A stretch of 64,000 bases of DNA from Bipolaris cookei (lineage: Eukaryota > Ascomycota > Dothideomycetes > Pleosporales > Pleosporaceae): the NCBI GenBank assembly GCA_002286855.1, contig NRSV01000059.1:164598-228597 (forward strand). Reading direction: 5' to 3'. The position numbers and the translations under genes were made by a program. The notes under the pieces were generated by a model. That model made no database searches, was not told the origin of the DNA, and saw nothing but the letters and a program-made list of their open reading frames with translations. Position 1 is the first letter of the stretch. The number at the start of each line of letters is the position of its first letter. Shown piece after piece: positions 1-10,108 of this stretch.

Positions 1-1196
1 CTTCCCTGTAGGCTGCAAGCTCGGCATCATCGTCTACAGGAAGGTCGGACTCCCATCCTAAATTGTCTTGATCTAGGGTAAGATCTTCGTCCTCCAAAGC
101 TGCAGTTGGGTCTTGATCATCGTCGTATTGTACTTCTGTGTCGTCTGGGAGGTTCGCAGGCTCGCTATCTGGTATGTTGTCTTCCTGAATTTCTTGGTCT
201 TCTTGTGGCGCTTGCCGGGGTGGCGCACGCATGCGATCAGGTATCAGGAAGCGGAAAGTGGGTTCCTCTGTGTCATCGTCTCCATCCCCAAATATGCCCA
301 AGTTGGCATCGCTAGTGCGCCCGTCTCTTCGGCCAGTCAGTGCCTGTATGGTCGTATCATCTTCGTCTAGATCTTCCTCGATATTTTGGTCAGCCAGCCC
401 ATCTGCGCGTCGATTGATGAACGTCCCATCTACTTCAAACTCTTCCTCTACCGCACCGAGTTCACTCAAGTCTCCAAATCTTTCGCTTTGCCTCCCCGCG
501 TACATCAAGCGCGGATCTTCACTAATGGCTCGCCTTCCAAATTCGAGAGATTGTACAGTCCCGCCATCCACATCATCGGGTAGGTCTGGTAGTAGCGATT
601 GCCGCGGCGGGGCGCTGTGAAAACTGTCATCATCATCGTCGTCATACATGTTCTCCAGTGGCATAGAAAGTCGTGGGGCAGCCATTGGTGGGCCATCTTC
701 GACATCTGGCAGGTCAAGGGCAGAATGTCGTGGGCGTTGGGGCAGGACCTGCGGGGAAGGCTCAACCGGCCGACTGTTACGAGCAAGCGCTACATGATCA
801 TTTAGCTGAGTTGAAGAGACTTGGTATCAAAGCATTACCTCTACTCAGATCACGTAGTAGATCACGCGGTGTTTCCCTCTGGACACGCCCACTTCTTCTT
901 CGGTTATTGCCCGGTGTCCGAGCCGCATTAGCTCTTTCCCTTAGGGCCCGTATCGCATGCGGCGTGGTCGGCGCAATTCGCCGTGAGGGAAGAGGACGAG
1001 TGGCCGGTCCGCCTCGAGGTGTTCGTCCGGTTCCCGGTGTCCTTACCAGTGGTGTTCTTCGGCTTCCTGGGGTGGGGCCAGCGCTAATGGCGCGGCGAAA
1101 GGGGGTTATGGGTTGTAGAGTGGCATTGTTGCTCGGCGTATCCTGAGCTTGGGCGTCTGGTGAGAAGCGGTGCTTCTTGCGCGGAGATTCTGCCAT
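1..1196 (-). CDS. CENP-T-like inner kinetochore protein, 3' end outside the window (partial)
   Basis: Exons 839-1196 and 1-789, reading leftward off the window edge. A 49-bp intron (790-838, GTAATG...TAG) joins the frames so that the conserved stretch RETPRDLLRDLSRALAR is continuous. What is seen: a basic, Ser/Thr/Pro-rich N-terminus with many TPG/TPR motifs (about residues 1-105), the RETPRD helix, then a long acidic region with the segments PPMAAPRLSMPLENMYDDD and DPRLMYAGRQSERFGDLSEL. Known of the family: fungal CENP-T proteins have this basic N-terminus, RETPRD-type helix and acidic linker ahead of a C-terminal histone fold, and link centromeric chromatin to the outer kinetochore. The histone fold would lie beyond base 1, so the assignment rests on the N-terminal motifs. 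Divergent from CMS1 with 204 bp between the starts. Alternative: another nuclear histone-fold protein. Confidence 0.72.
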
Positions 1197-1400
1197 TGTG
1201 GCGGCACCATCCGAGGTTGCGTCGTGGGATCGCGGGAGGGTGGATAGACGTCAGGGAAACGCGTCGCTTGGGCGCGACCTCGCAGCGCGCAGCGGAGCTA
1301 GTCCGGTATTGGTTAGATTATCGATAACCTTAATCCTCGCTGTAACTTTTTCTGTTGCACGAACTTTGTCGCGCTCTTCACACAAAACACTGTCCCCGCC
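1197..1400. promoter_or_regulatory. Divergent promoter, CENP-T-like gene / CMS1
   Basis: A 204-bp gap separates two divergent start codons, so both genes must share or interleave their promoters here. It contains a G/C-rich half near the kinetochore gene and a T-rich tract just upstream of CMS1. No TATA box is obvious. Confidence 0.5.
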
Positions 1401-2341
1401 ATGTCAAATTCTGGACAGGAAGGAGGTATACCCCTCATTGAGGCGCAGTTTGACATTGACGCTTCTTCCAAAAAGAGGAAACGAGAAGCCGAGCCTGAGG
1501 CAACCAAGGATGACAAGAAAGCTGCCAAAAAGGCCAAGCGAAAGGAAAAGAAGAAGCAGAGAGCAAAGGCGATAAACGAAGATGATTTGGATCAGCAGTT
1601 GGGAGTGAACCACGCTTTCGAGCGCATGGATGGTCAACTACTAGCAGACTACGTCAACGCGCGAACACGACTATATGGACAAGAGTTGAGTAGTGTAGAG
1701 CTGGCGGACAAGTTCATTTCCGGTAGGTGTGCAAATGGATACTTTGGTCAGAGGTATATTGACAAGATGCAGCACGCACGGTACAAGATAGCACGAGCTG
1801 GAGCGAGCCACGAACGACGGATAACCTATCAGCCTTTCTGAAGAAGCAGGCAGGTGCGCTGGAACCAACGGCTTCCAAGCCGGCCGGAGCACCACACACG
1901 ATTGTGGTGACTTTGTCTGGGATTCGAGCCGCCGACGTATGCCGGTCTCTGAAGGCGGGATTGCCCAGACAAGGAGTTCAAAAGCCGAATGTCGCAAAGC
2001 TATTTGCAAAGCATCTCAAACTGGCGGATCAGGTAGCGCAGTTGAAGAAGAGCAAGTAGGTGGAACCATGGTTAGTAATTTGGAATGCTCATGCTTACCT
2101 GTTGGGTAGAATCGACTACGGGGTTGGAACACCTGATCGACTGGTGGCATTGCTCGAGGATGGGGCACTTTCAACGGCCAACCTGAAGCGGGTGGTGGTG
2201 GATGTGTCTTATATTGATCAAAAGAAGCGTGGAATTCTCGACATGAAGGAGCTGCATGAGGCGCTGTTGAAGCTGCTGCTACGGAAAGAGCTGGTGGGGG
2301 AAGACAAGCAGGGAGGCGATGGACTGTTTCTTTTCTATTGA
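1401..2341 (+). CDS. CMS1: Cms1-like ribosome biogenesis protein
   Basis: Exons 1401-1722, 1773-2055 and 2110-2341 give 278 aa. The introns (50 and 54 bp) are GT-AG and restore phase. Seen: a lysine-rich N-terminus (KKAAKKAKRKEKKKQRAKA, about residues 35-55), then ELSSVELADKFIS, APHTIVVTLSGIRAADVCR, VAKLFAKHLKL, GVGTPDRLVALLEDGALS and VVVDVSYIDQKKRGILDMKE. Known: these blocks are those of Cms1 proteins, which resemble a degenerate DEAD-box helicase core and associate with the 90S pre-ribosome in the nucleolus. The GxGTPxR block corresponds to a helicase motif, but a Walker A motif is not visible, as expected for the family. Length agrees with fungal orthologues (about 270-300 aa). Confidence 0.86.
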
Positions 2342-3180
2342 TGGAAGTTGGAATTCGATGTTGAACTCTTGATACCCAATGAATCCCGGGCGCGTGTACA
2401 TAGATAGGTACGTTGGTGATCAAGACTACGGTTCGCAGCCGTGCACGCGTCATGGCGACAGTGCAGAGAGGCTTGTTTTTTCTTACATGACGTTGATGTA
2501 TGTCTGTGGTGCAGTTGGGGCGAGTGCATAGATATGTGAGGACAAGAGGGGCAAGTGTGTCGTGGGGCAAGAATCGGAAACAAGCAGTCCAGGACAGGGC
2601 AGGAATGCACGAGGAACGTCTCGAGACGGTGGCTAAAACCAGGCCTCTGTGGCCACACGTGCATGGTTACGAGTCGAAGCCGGGGGCGCGGGTACGATGG
2701 AGGTGCTAATGCGATGTTCGCACGGTGTTTAGGTTCAGAGGGCAAATCACAGAGCAGCACGGGCGCATTGGCAAGCACAAATATGCAGCGACAAACGAAT
2801 CACAGGGCGCGCAGGCGGCGATTATGGTTGACATGTGCATGTCCCCATGGCGCACCACCAAGGCGCGAGTGGCGACGGGGACCTGGCGCGGGATTTGGTG
2901 TGGAGATTTCTTTGCAGTGATGGTGGTGGTGCTGTGTTTGCAGAGGGAAAGTGCATCGAGGCGGATGGCATGAGAAAGGCGTGTGTCGGGGGCGGAGGAT
3001 TGTGCCCTAGCATCTTAGCATGGCCGTGGCATGGCTTGGTCGGCCGTGTTGCACGTGACCGGGCGTTTGTAGCAACACCACCACCGGCAAGCAGCATTTG
3101 CAGTAGCAACGGCTCTCTGCCCCGACGCACGCCTCCAGCCTCCGGGCTGGGTGGAGCCTCCAGGGACGGACGGCCAGCCT

Positions 3181-3262
3181 GCACGTCTGCATGTGTGCAT
3201 GTGTGCATGTGTGCATGTGTGCATGTGTGCACGTCTGCATGTCTGCATGTCTGCGTTCTGCA
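3181..3262. repeat. Minisatellite, 8-bp unit TGTGCATG
   Basis: Four to five near-perfect TGTGCATG units, followed by TCTGCATG variants. This alternating purine-pyrimidine tract lies about 900 bp upstream of RAC1. Confidence 0.9.
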
Positions 3263-3930
3263 TGCCACACTGCATGGGGCACTTCTCTTGCGGGTAATGG
3301 ATCGAGGACAGGCCGGCTCATCCACAGGGGTGCATGTCCAAGTACAGCGCCGGGCAGCGCGCATCGGGTGGGACCTTGGTCGAGCCGTGCGCCCTGCCTA
3401 TCGGACGCGGTAGAGGCGTGGTGAGCAGCCTGTGTCGCAAATGGGTTTCAAGAGGATACGCGCCTGCTGCCCGTTTGGCCCACGACGCCGCTCCCATGCC
3501 CGCGATTCTACGCTATTACACCTGCAGTCCTCTTTTCCACCTCTCTCTGTGTCTTTCCCCCTTTGCCATAAACAACATCACCGCCGCCCTCACCACTGCC
3601 CTCACCACTGCCATCACCACTCCCACTAACCGCGTGCCGCCCTGCACACCCTCAGCTGGGCAATTGCCGCTATTCCACGACTCGGACCCCGCCCGCCAGT
3701 GTCCCCGTCAGTGGCCCGCGCTGCTTCGACTCGCGCAGCCTGCATTCGCCCATCCAGTCCAGCTTTCTCAAGCTTGCTCGCTTCTTGACCCGCCGCCGCC
3801 AAGCGATAAAACGCCCCCCCTCCCCCCTACGCTGCAGGTAGTAGCTTCCGCCAGAACCAGAAGCTACCCACACGTTGTCGACCTGTCCCAACGGTGCGTC
3901 CTTCTCTCTTCCACACTCTCCCACACCACA

Positions 3931-3998
3931 CACACACCCAGACACCCAAACACCCAGACACCCAGACACCCAGACACCCATACACCCATACACCCTCC
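3931..3998. repeat. Minisatellite, 8-bp unit CACCCAGA
   Basis: Repeated ACACCCAG/ACACCCAT units (about eight copies) lie in the C/T-rich leader about 170 bp before the RAC1 start codon. They may be within the transcribed 5' UTR. Confidence 0.9.
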
Positions 3999-4161
3999 CT
4001 CAATCTGCGCCTCACGACACCGCCTGACCCATCTCCTTGCAGGGTCTCTGAGCTCCGCCCTTCGCTTCTCGATCTCCCGAGCCCGCCCCATTGCCTCCAC
4101 CGAGCAGGGTCGTAATCAACTCTAATCAGACGACGCTGCACCTGCACCTGCAACCCAAGCC

Positions 4162-5001
4162 ATGGCTGCACCTGCAACCCAATCCCTCAAGTGCGTCGTT
4201 ACGGGCGACGGTGCTGTTGGCAAAGTAAGAACTCTGCCCTTCGTCGTCCATCGCCGCCGCCGCATGCTGATTGCCTGCCCCAGACATGTCTTCTCATCTC
4301 GTACACGACCAACGCCTTCCCCGGCGAGTACATCCCTACTGTGTGCGTTTGCCATCCGCCCTCTACCACGCATGCGTGAGCTGACCCGCCTAGCTTCGAT
4401 AACTACTCTGCAAATGTCATGGTGGATGGAAAGCCAATAAGCTTGGGACTGTGGGATACCGCCGGACAGGAGGATTATGACAGGCTGCGACCGCTTTCCT
4501 ACCCTCAGACCGATGTTTTCCTCATCTGCTTCTCCATCGTCAGCCCTCCCTCATTCGACAACGTAAAGGCAAAGGTAGGCACAGCTGACTCCATCATCGA
4601 TATTCTCATTATCATTGCCTGCTGCGCTTGTTGCTAACTTGACGTCAGTGGTACCCGGAAATCGACCATCACGCGCCTGGCGTACCAATCATCCTCGTCG
4701 GCACAAAGCTTGATTTGCGGGACGACGAGGCCACAAAGGAGTCGCTAAGGCAAAAGAAGATGGCGCCCATCCAATATGAGCAGGCCGTCATGGTCGCAAA
4801 GGAAATCAAGGCGCAAAAGTACCTAGAATGCTCTGCGCTCACACAGCGCAACCTCAAGAGTGTTTTTGACGAAGCGATCCGGTGCGTTTACTCTATCCCC
4901 TGCTCACGCCTCACAGCTGACTTTTTTTTTCCAGCGCTGTCCTCAGTCCCCGTCCCCAACCGTCGGTGGCAAAGAACAAGAAGAAGTGCACCATTTTATA
5001 A
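4162..5001 (+). CDS. RAC1: Rac-type Rho family GTPase
   Basis: Five exons: 4162-4224, 4284-4342, 4394-4574, 4649-4881 and 4935-5001, giving 200 aa. Seen: P-loop GDGAVGKTCL (about 14-23), switch I YIPTVFDNYSANV, DTAGQEDYDRLRPLSYPQTDVF (G3), GTKLDLRDD (G4), ECSALTQRNLKSVFDEAI (G5), a basic tail KNKKK and the C-terminal CTIL. Known: a CaaX box ending in Leu is geranylgeranylated, anchoring the protein to the plasma membrane. Rac directs polarised hyphal growth and NADPH oxidase activity and is absent from Saccharomyces. Residues such as LGLWDTAGQ, CFSIVSPPSFDNVKAKWYPEI and IILVGTKLDL separate it from Cdc42, which has LGLFDTAGQ and VGTQVDL. All introns are short with clean GT-AG ends. Confidence 0.95.
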
Positions 5002-5577
5002 AGAAGCGGAATGGAGCGTCAAGACGAGAAATGTTTTGGCGTAATTGCACAAGGATCAAAAGATTGAATATGCTCGTAGATCATCTCTACAACTTACTTG
5101 AGGATTAACGTATGGGAGTGATATCATTTGGATACCAACACAGGAGACAGGGTGGACATCAATTTTGGAGACGTCACTCGTGAACAAGGAGGCGACCGAC
5201 ATGCCGGCATATGCGTCCATTTACACGAATAGCATTTGCTTCGCAGCATCTTTTAATACGCTGCAGTTGAATATCAGGAGTCTAGCATTGGCTTTTTCTG
5301 CTGCATTACTCTTCTTGGGCGTGGAGGATTCACAGGAACTGGGTTTAGCATTTCCAGTAGATCTGTTTATTGCATGAGCTTTCCTTTTTTAAACTTTGCC
5401 AAAGCTCACAGAGTAGCCTGTTTTGTGATGAATTATGTGAAGACACGGACGCGACCATTTGGCCTCGGTACTGGCCATGTTGGAGGTTGGAAGCGCAGGC
5501 ACACATCCTTGTTTCAGCGCGCGTCCCCTAGTTTTCCCCGCGAACACCCGCCACTCTGCCTACACTCTCTTGCAAAC
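5002..5577. other. Intergenic region, RAC1 3' end and UBX gene promoter
   Basis: 576 bp with no supported gene. Short open frames here lack family resemblance. It must contain the RAC1 3' UTR and the promoter of the UBX gene. Confidence 0.5.
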
Positions 5578-7212
5578 ATGTTCCATGAAGGAACTTTACA
5601 GAGCGGTATTGCGCTTGCCATCAAAGAACAAAAACTCGTCGCTTGCTTTGTGCGAGGTATTTGAGGCTACTCTGGCCACTTGGGATGTGGAGATCACACT
5701 AACCACCTGAACAGACGACGGAGCCACGAGCAAGGAATGGGAAGAGGAGTGGCTAACCAGTGGATGGGTAGGTTACCTGGCTTGGGTATTTTCAGGCCTA
5801 CTATGACATGCACATGCTGACCACTTGTACAGCTGTCCAGCCTCCTCGCTCAAAAGGCTGTTCTCTTGCGACTTGAAGCAGGCTCCACCGAAGCTGGATT
5901 CCTCGCCGCCTTCTCCGACCTCTCAGAGATTCCCACCTTGGTCGTTATACACAACGGGCAACTTCAAATACAACTCAAGAGTCACGCCACCAAGGATGAG
6001 TTTATCAACTCCATCAGACGAGTGCTCGGAGCCAGCCCCATTCCAGGCTCCAATACAACACCAACATCACCACAGACCGGTACCCTAGACTCGTCAAGTA
6101 ATCGCACCCCCACAACGGCTGAGGACGATCTATACGGGACCGAAGAACCCTACACTCCCATACCAGCTGAACCCGCAGCTGCGCCCTCACCTTCAGCGAA
6201 CGCAAAAGGTAAGCAAAGGATGACATCGGCACCGACATCGAAAACCACTTCGTCCAGGTCTACAAACAAAGCACAGCAAGAAGCCCGCGATGCCCTGCGG
6301 AAGAAGAAGAGAGAAGAAGCAGAGGAACTAGCACGTGTAAAGGCACGAATAGAAGCAGACAAGGCAGCAAGAAAGGCAGAAGCAGAAGCAAGAAAAGCAG
6401 AGCGGGAGAAGGAGCGGAACAAGGAAGCCCAAACATCACCTCCACCGCACAGAACAACAACAACAATAACAACAACATTGTCCTTAAAGGGGTCACGAGC
6501 AAAGCACGTCAATTTGAATGTACGGTTATTCGACGGGCGGACAATACGCTCGACATTTCCACGCGAGGCCACATTACAAGAAGAAGTGAGGAAATGGGTA
6601 GACTCGGAGTTTTCTAAGCTCTCCCAAGACGACGCAAACATCAACCACAAGCAGCTTCCACCTTACTACTTTCGCCATATCCTTGCACCTCAACCAAGTC
6701 GCGAGCTCTCGGCTGGTGACGAAAGTCAGTCACTAGGCGACATTGATCTCGCGCCCAGCGCGACTTTGGTCCTTGTCCCGATAAAGGGATACACAGAGGC
6801 GTACTCTGGTGCAGAAGGCGGCGTCGTAGGAGCCGCTACGGGTCTTGTAGGCGGCGCATTTGGGTTGCTGGCCTCGACAGTCGGCTTTGTGAGTAACACG
6901 ATTGGCTCTGCTATAGGGTACGGCTCGCAAAGTGCATCATCGTCATCTTCGCAGCAGCAGCAACGGCCTGGTGGTGGTCACACCGTGGGTTCTGGATCTA
7001 GCCAGGAACCTCAGCACGATACTCCCAATAACCCGGGCTTCCGAGTACGCACACTGGCTGACCAAAGGGGCAGAGAGCCCCAGCAATTTTATAACGGGAA
7101 TCAGGTATGTTTTCCATCTGAATGATGATAGTTTGAGAAACGCAAGCTGATATGTGTGTTTGTACAGTTGAGTACAGAGCATAGGCCCGAAGACAATGAT
7201 AAGCGGGATTGA
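5578..7212 (+). CDS. UBX-domain Cdc48/p97 cofactor (UBXN4-like)
   Basis: Exons 5578-5656, 5715-5767, 5833-7104 and 7168-7212 give 482 aa. The first exon was chosen because MFHEGTLQSGIALAIKEQK is the usual start of this fungal family. Seen in order: an N-terminal thioredoxin-like (UAS-type) domain to about residue 110 (FLAAFSDLSEIPTLVVIHNGQ), a Ser/Pro/Thr-rich linker, a charged coiled coil (EARDALRKKKREEAEELAR, about 190-245), a UBX domain (VNLNVRLFDGRTIRSTF through ATLVLVPIKGY, about 265-355), a Gly/Ala-rich hydrophobic stretch (about 365-400) that could contact a membrane, and the terminal FYNGNQLSTE. Known: UBX domains bind the N domain of Cdc48, and animal UBXN4 (erasin) is an ER-associated degradation factor with this order. 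An ER role is inferred. Confidence 0.86.
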
Positions 7213-7620
7213 ACTCTAGGACGTCTGATTATGTGAAGTTATGATTATTGATTCATCCTGCTCAAATACGTTCTTCTTTTATCAGAGATCATGGGGAATT
7301 TCTACTAATTCAGATATACTTTTTATCATTTTTTTCCATTGCACAGATGATCACCGAAACCTTTTACGGTGAGCAAAGAGTAGATAAAGTAAAATCACGT
7401 ATGTACGGAAATGAAGTAAATGACTGGCATGACCAACTCACCATACCTAAGCATTATTCCACCCACGTCGCATATTTGCAAACAAAAGAAAAGATTGATC
7501 CCACCCTTACTTAGTCTCTCACTCCATCAAGTCTACTAATTTGAGTAACCCGCTATCCACCATTGTCCCCGCAAAAACGCCACCTGCGGCTCTTCAACCT
7601 GGGGCTTCCACATGTGACTC
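7213..7620. other. Convergent intergenic region
   Basis: 408 bp between the converging UBX and Arb2 genes. A/T-rich, with no gene seen. It should hold both 3' UTRs. Confidence 0.5.
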
Positions 7621-8930
7621 TCACTTTGACGTATCCTCCAACACCGCACCACCAGTACGTTTTGTCTCTTCAAAGAAAGCTAGCACCGCATCTTGCACCG
7701 CAGGATCAGTAAACACATCTTCTCCCAGCGCACCGTTACCACCTGCGAAAGTGGGACATGGGACTTCGGTGCCAGAGGACCACTCTACCTCTGTAGTATT
7801 GTCATCATCGGCGATTGCATGATCTTGCTGGGATCTGGGCATGTCAGTGCAGTGCAGCGGGTTAGCCGTGACTTCATTGAATCGCCACTGGCGGGCGCGC
7901 TGACGCAGGAAAGTGCGTAGGCCGTGGCGCGTGATTTGCGAGGCGTCGAGGGTGCAGTGGAGGAGGGCTAGGGATAGAATGCGAGGGGTGTATTTTTGGA
8001 CTGCCACGATATTGTCAATAGGAAGGAGAAGATAATCGGGTTGTGAAGGAGTTGTTACTTACAATCCTCTGCTAACACAGAGAGGAGGGCCTCAGTACTG
8101 TTTTCAATTGCGATGATGGAGATTTCGGCGTCAGCGGCGATACGAGCGGGGTTGTAGAGAATCTCGTCGAAGACGGTTTGGATGTGTTCTTTTGGGGTTC
8201 GGTGGCCGGGCATGGAGTTGAAGTCGTGGATACGGACCATGTCGTGGGCGATAGACTTGCGTGGCATTGCGGACCAGCTGCGTAGAGTCATGGCTTGGTG
8301 GTGCTTGTAGGAATAGAGAAGTTGGGATGTGTTCAGGATGAGCAAGCCGGGTGTGCTGCTTTTGTCTTCGGGCTCATAGTCATCTTTGAACATGGTGGTG
8401 GCTTGTTCATCAGTGTTGTTCGTACCAGAGCGCTTGAGTGTCTTCTTGGCGAAGTTGACAACTGATCCGCCGTTGATGCCGAGATCCCTCGATAGTTGAG
8501 AATATGACAAGATACCCAGGTCTTGTTGGGTGTCGTTTATCACTACAATGATTTGCTTACGCGTCTTGAGCGTCTCGGGTTCAGGAGCAAGGATCGGTAT
8601 GCTCGGCCCGTTGGGCTTCTCTGTAGTGTACTGTGGAAGATAAATGCGGTTGATTCCCAGGCGAGATAGCCGTGCTTCAACTTCCTTCCGCTGGCAAGCT
8701 GTGGTATGTCAGATGTACTTCAAGTCACGTCTGCCATCGAACTCACCGTGCATAGCCTCGCAGCGGACCTCGTTGACACGCTCGTTGTTGGTGGCATAGT
8801 AAATGTAAGGCTTATCTGGTGCATCGATCATGCGTATATGGCCTGTATCGTTGATAAAGAAGCCGAGTTGTTTGAGGTCGGCAGGGAACGACGGGTCCGC
8901 CTCCATGGTGTTTTCTACACGCCGAAACAT
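7621..8930 (-). CDS. Arb2/FAM172-domain protein
   Basis: Exons 8747-8930, 8063-8698 and 7621-8000 give 399 aa; introns are 48 and 62 bp. Start chosen at MFRRVENTMEADPSFPADL, the usual opening of the family. Seen: LKQLGFFINDTGHIRMIDAPDKPYIYYATNNERVNE, then RLGINRIYLPQ, TLKTRKQIIVVINDTQQDLGILSYSQLSRD, GSVVNFAKKTLKR and EISIIAIENSTEALLSVL. Known: this is the Arb2 domain, an alpha/beta-hydrolase-like fold shared by S. pombe Arb2 (an Argonaute chaperone complex subunit) and animal FAM172A, and also fused to Hda1-type deacetylases in fungi. The stand-alone fungal proteins have no firmly established function. The IENS nucleophile-elbow-like site looks degenerate, so enzyme activity is uncertain. Confidence 0.8.
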
Positions 8931-10108
8931 ATTGATACTGCTTCTTGGCAAGAGATAAGATTGCAGATGGGCTGGAGAGATCTGAGAAAGAACAAAACGA
9001 AGACCAAAGATAGGCAGCCGAGCTGATAGAAAAGGCTTTACTGTTGGTGGCCTGTAGCGGTTTGTATCTGCTAAATACGGCAAGAGCAAACAGCGAGATG
9101 AGCAACCCGACTAGGACGTGAGGTGAGTGAGAAAGAGCAATCATTTACGCGCCGACTTTGAGCCAGAAAACCATTTTCATAGCCTGGGTGCCTTATACGC
9201 AAATACGCCGCCCAATGCCCGATTGCCTTATTATAATATTGTACATGTTTCCCACATATCCTCTACCAACTTGCCTTCTTCACGCCTGGTAGGTTCCCCG
9301 CGAGCGCGTTGACACGGAATTGATACTGGCGAAATGTTAACTTGAGGCCCAACATCGACTGCACCGTCTACGTACCCTTCCGAGTCTAAAGTCACTGAAA
9401 ACACCACGGCCTTTGCCTCCCATTATACATCGGTTCTTGATCTGTGTGAAGCGTGTGTAGCAGTGCATTTCCGATAATTGAAGCTGAGCCTGCGCGCGGA
9501 CTCGTTGCGGGAGCGTAGTATTGCGGATTATGTAGCGGAGTGCTTGTCTATGCTGCCATCAGTCGTTGAAGATATTCGGCGAGGTGAATATGCGCACCGC
9601 TCCGGCTCATTCTCCGAATATACTTTGCGCTTCGTGTGGTCGCGAATGTTACGGATCTTGGTAAAGCAGCCAATGTCGAGCTTGGCTGCGCGGAATTGAG
9701 ACATGACGGCGGTAGGTGGTCTTGTCGTCGCTATCAAAGTCGATGGACCGACGATGAGGTTGCGTCCAAATTCCGCTGTTCATCCGGGCGCCCCTCGTTT
9801 TGCACCAATCAGCGCTATGCTGCCTCCGCCCTCCATCATTCATCTCCCAAAGTCGAATCACAAAACAAACACTTGGTTCAACTTACTAATCCTTGAAGAC
9901 CACTGCAAATCCAGTTTTTCTCTTTCCTGCATAGATTTGGATCTTCCGCGCCAGTCCGCAGCATTACCGCACCAAAACAAACTCTTCAATTGCACCCATT
10001 CTTTGTCGCACTAGACAAGAAAGCGGCGCATTCTTATGCGCAGGAGCTTGGAAACATAAAACACTATCCCAGAAACTTGGAAATCTTGGTCTCATCTGTG
10101 GAGTCAGG
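8931..10108. other. Divergent intergenic region, Arb2 gene / UFL1-like gene
   Basis: 1.18 kb between divergent starts. Several short open frames exist on both strands, but none is long or family-like. I see no RNA gene or repeat. Confidence 0.45.

Larger units (their letters stand above)
2342..4161. other. Long non-coding stretch and 5' leader of RAC1
   Basis: About 1.8 kb with no convincing gene. The first part is a plain intergenic region. From about 3500 to the RAC1 start it becomes strongly C/T-rich with CACC and CCAC runs, typical of a fungal promoter and 5' UTR. Two 8-bp-period minisatellites lie in it (listed separately). Just before the RAC1 start codon a 15-bp string, GCACCTGCAACCCAA, occurs once in the leader (4143) and again inside the first codons (4167). 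Confidence 0.6.

Noticed and set aside
2555..3413. Overlapping open frames upstream of RAC1
   Set aside because: Cys/His/Met-rich products derive from the TGTGCATG array; no splice-consistent gene or known family.
3181..3998. Possible CRISPR-like array
   Set aside because: Uniform 8-bp units without unique spacers; simple minisatellites in a eukaryotic genome.
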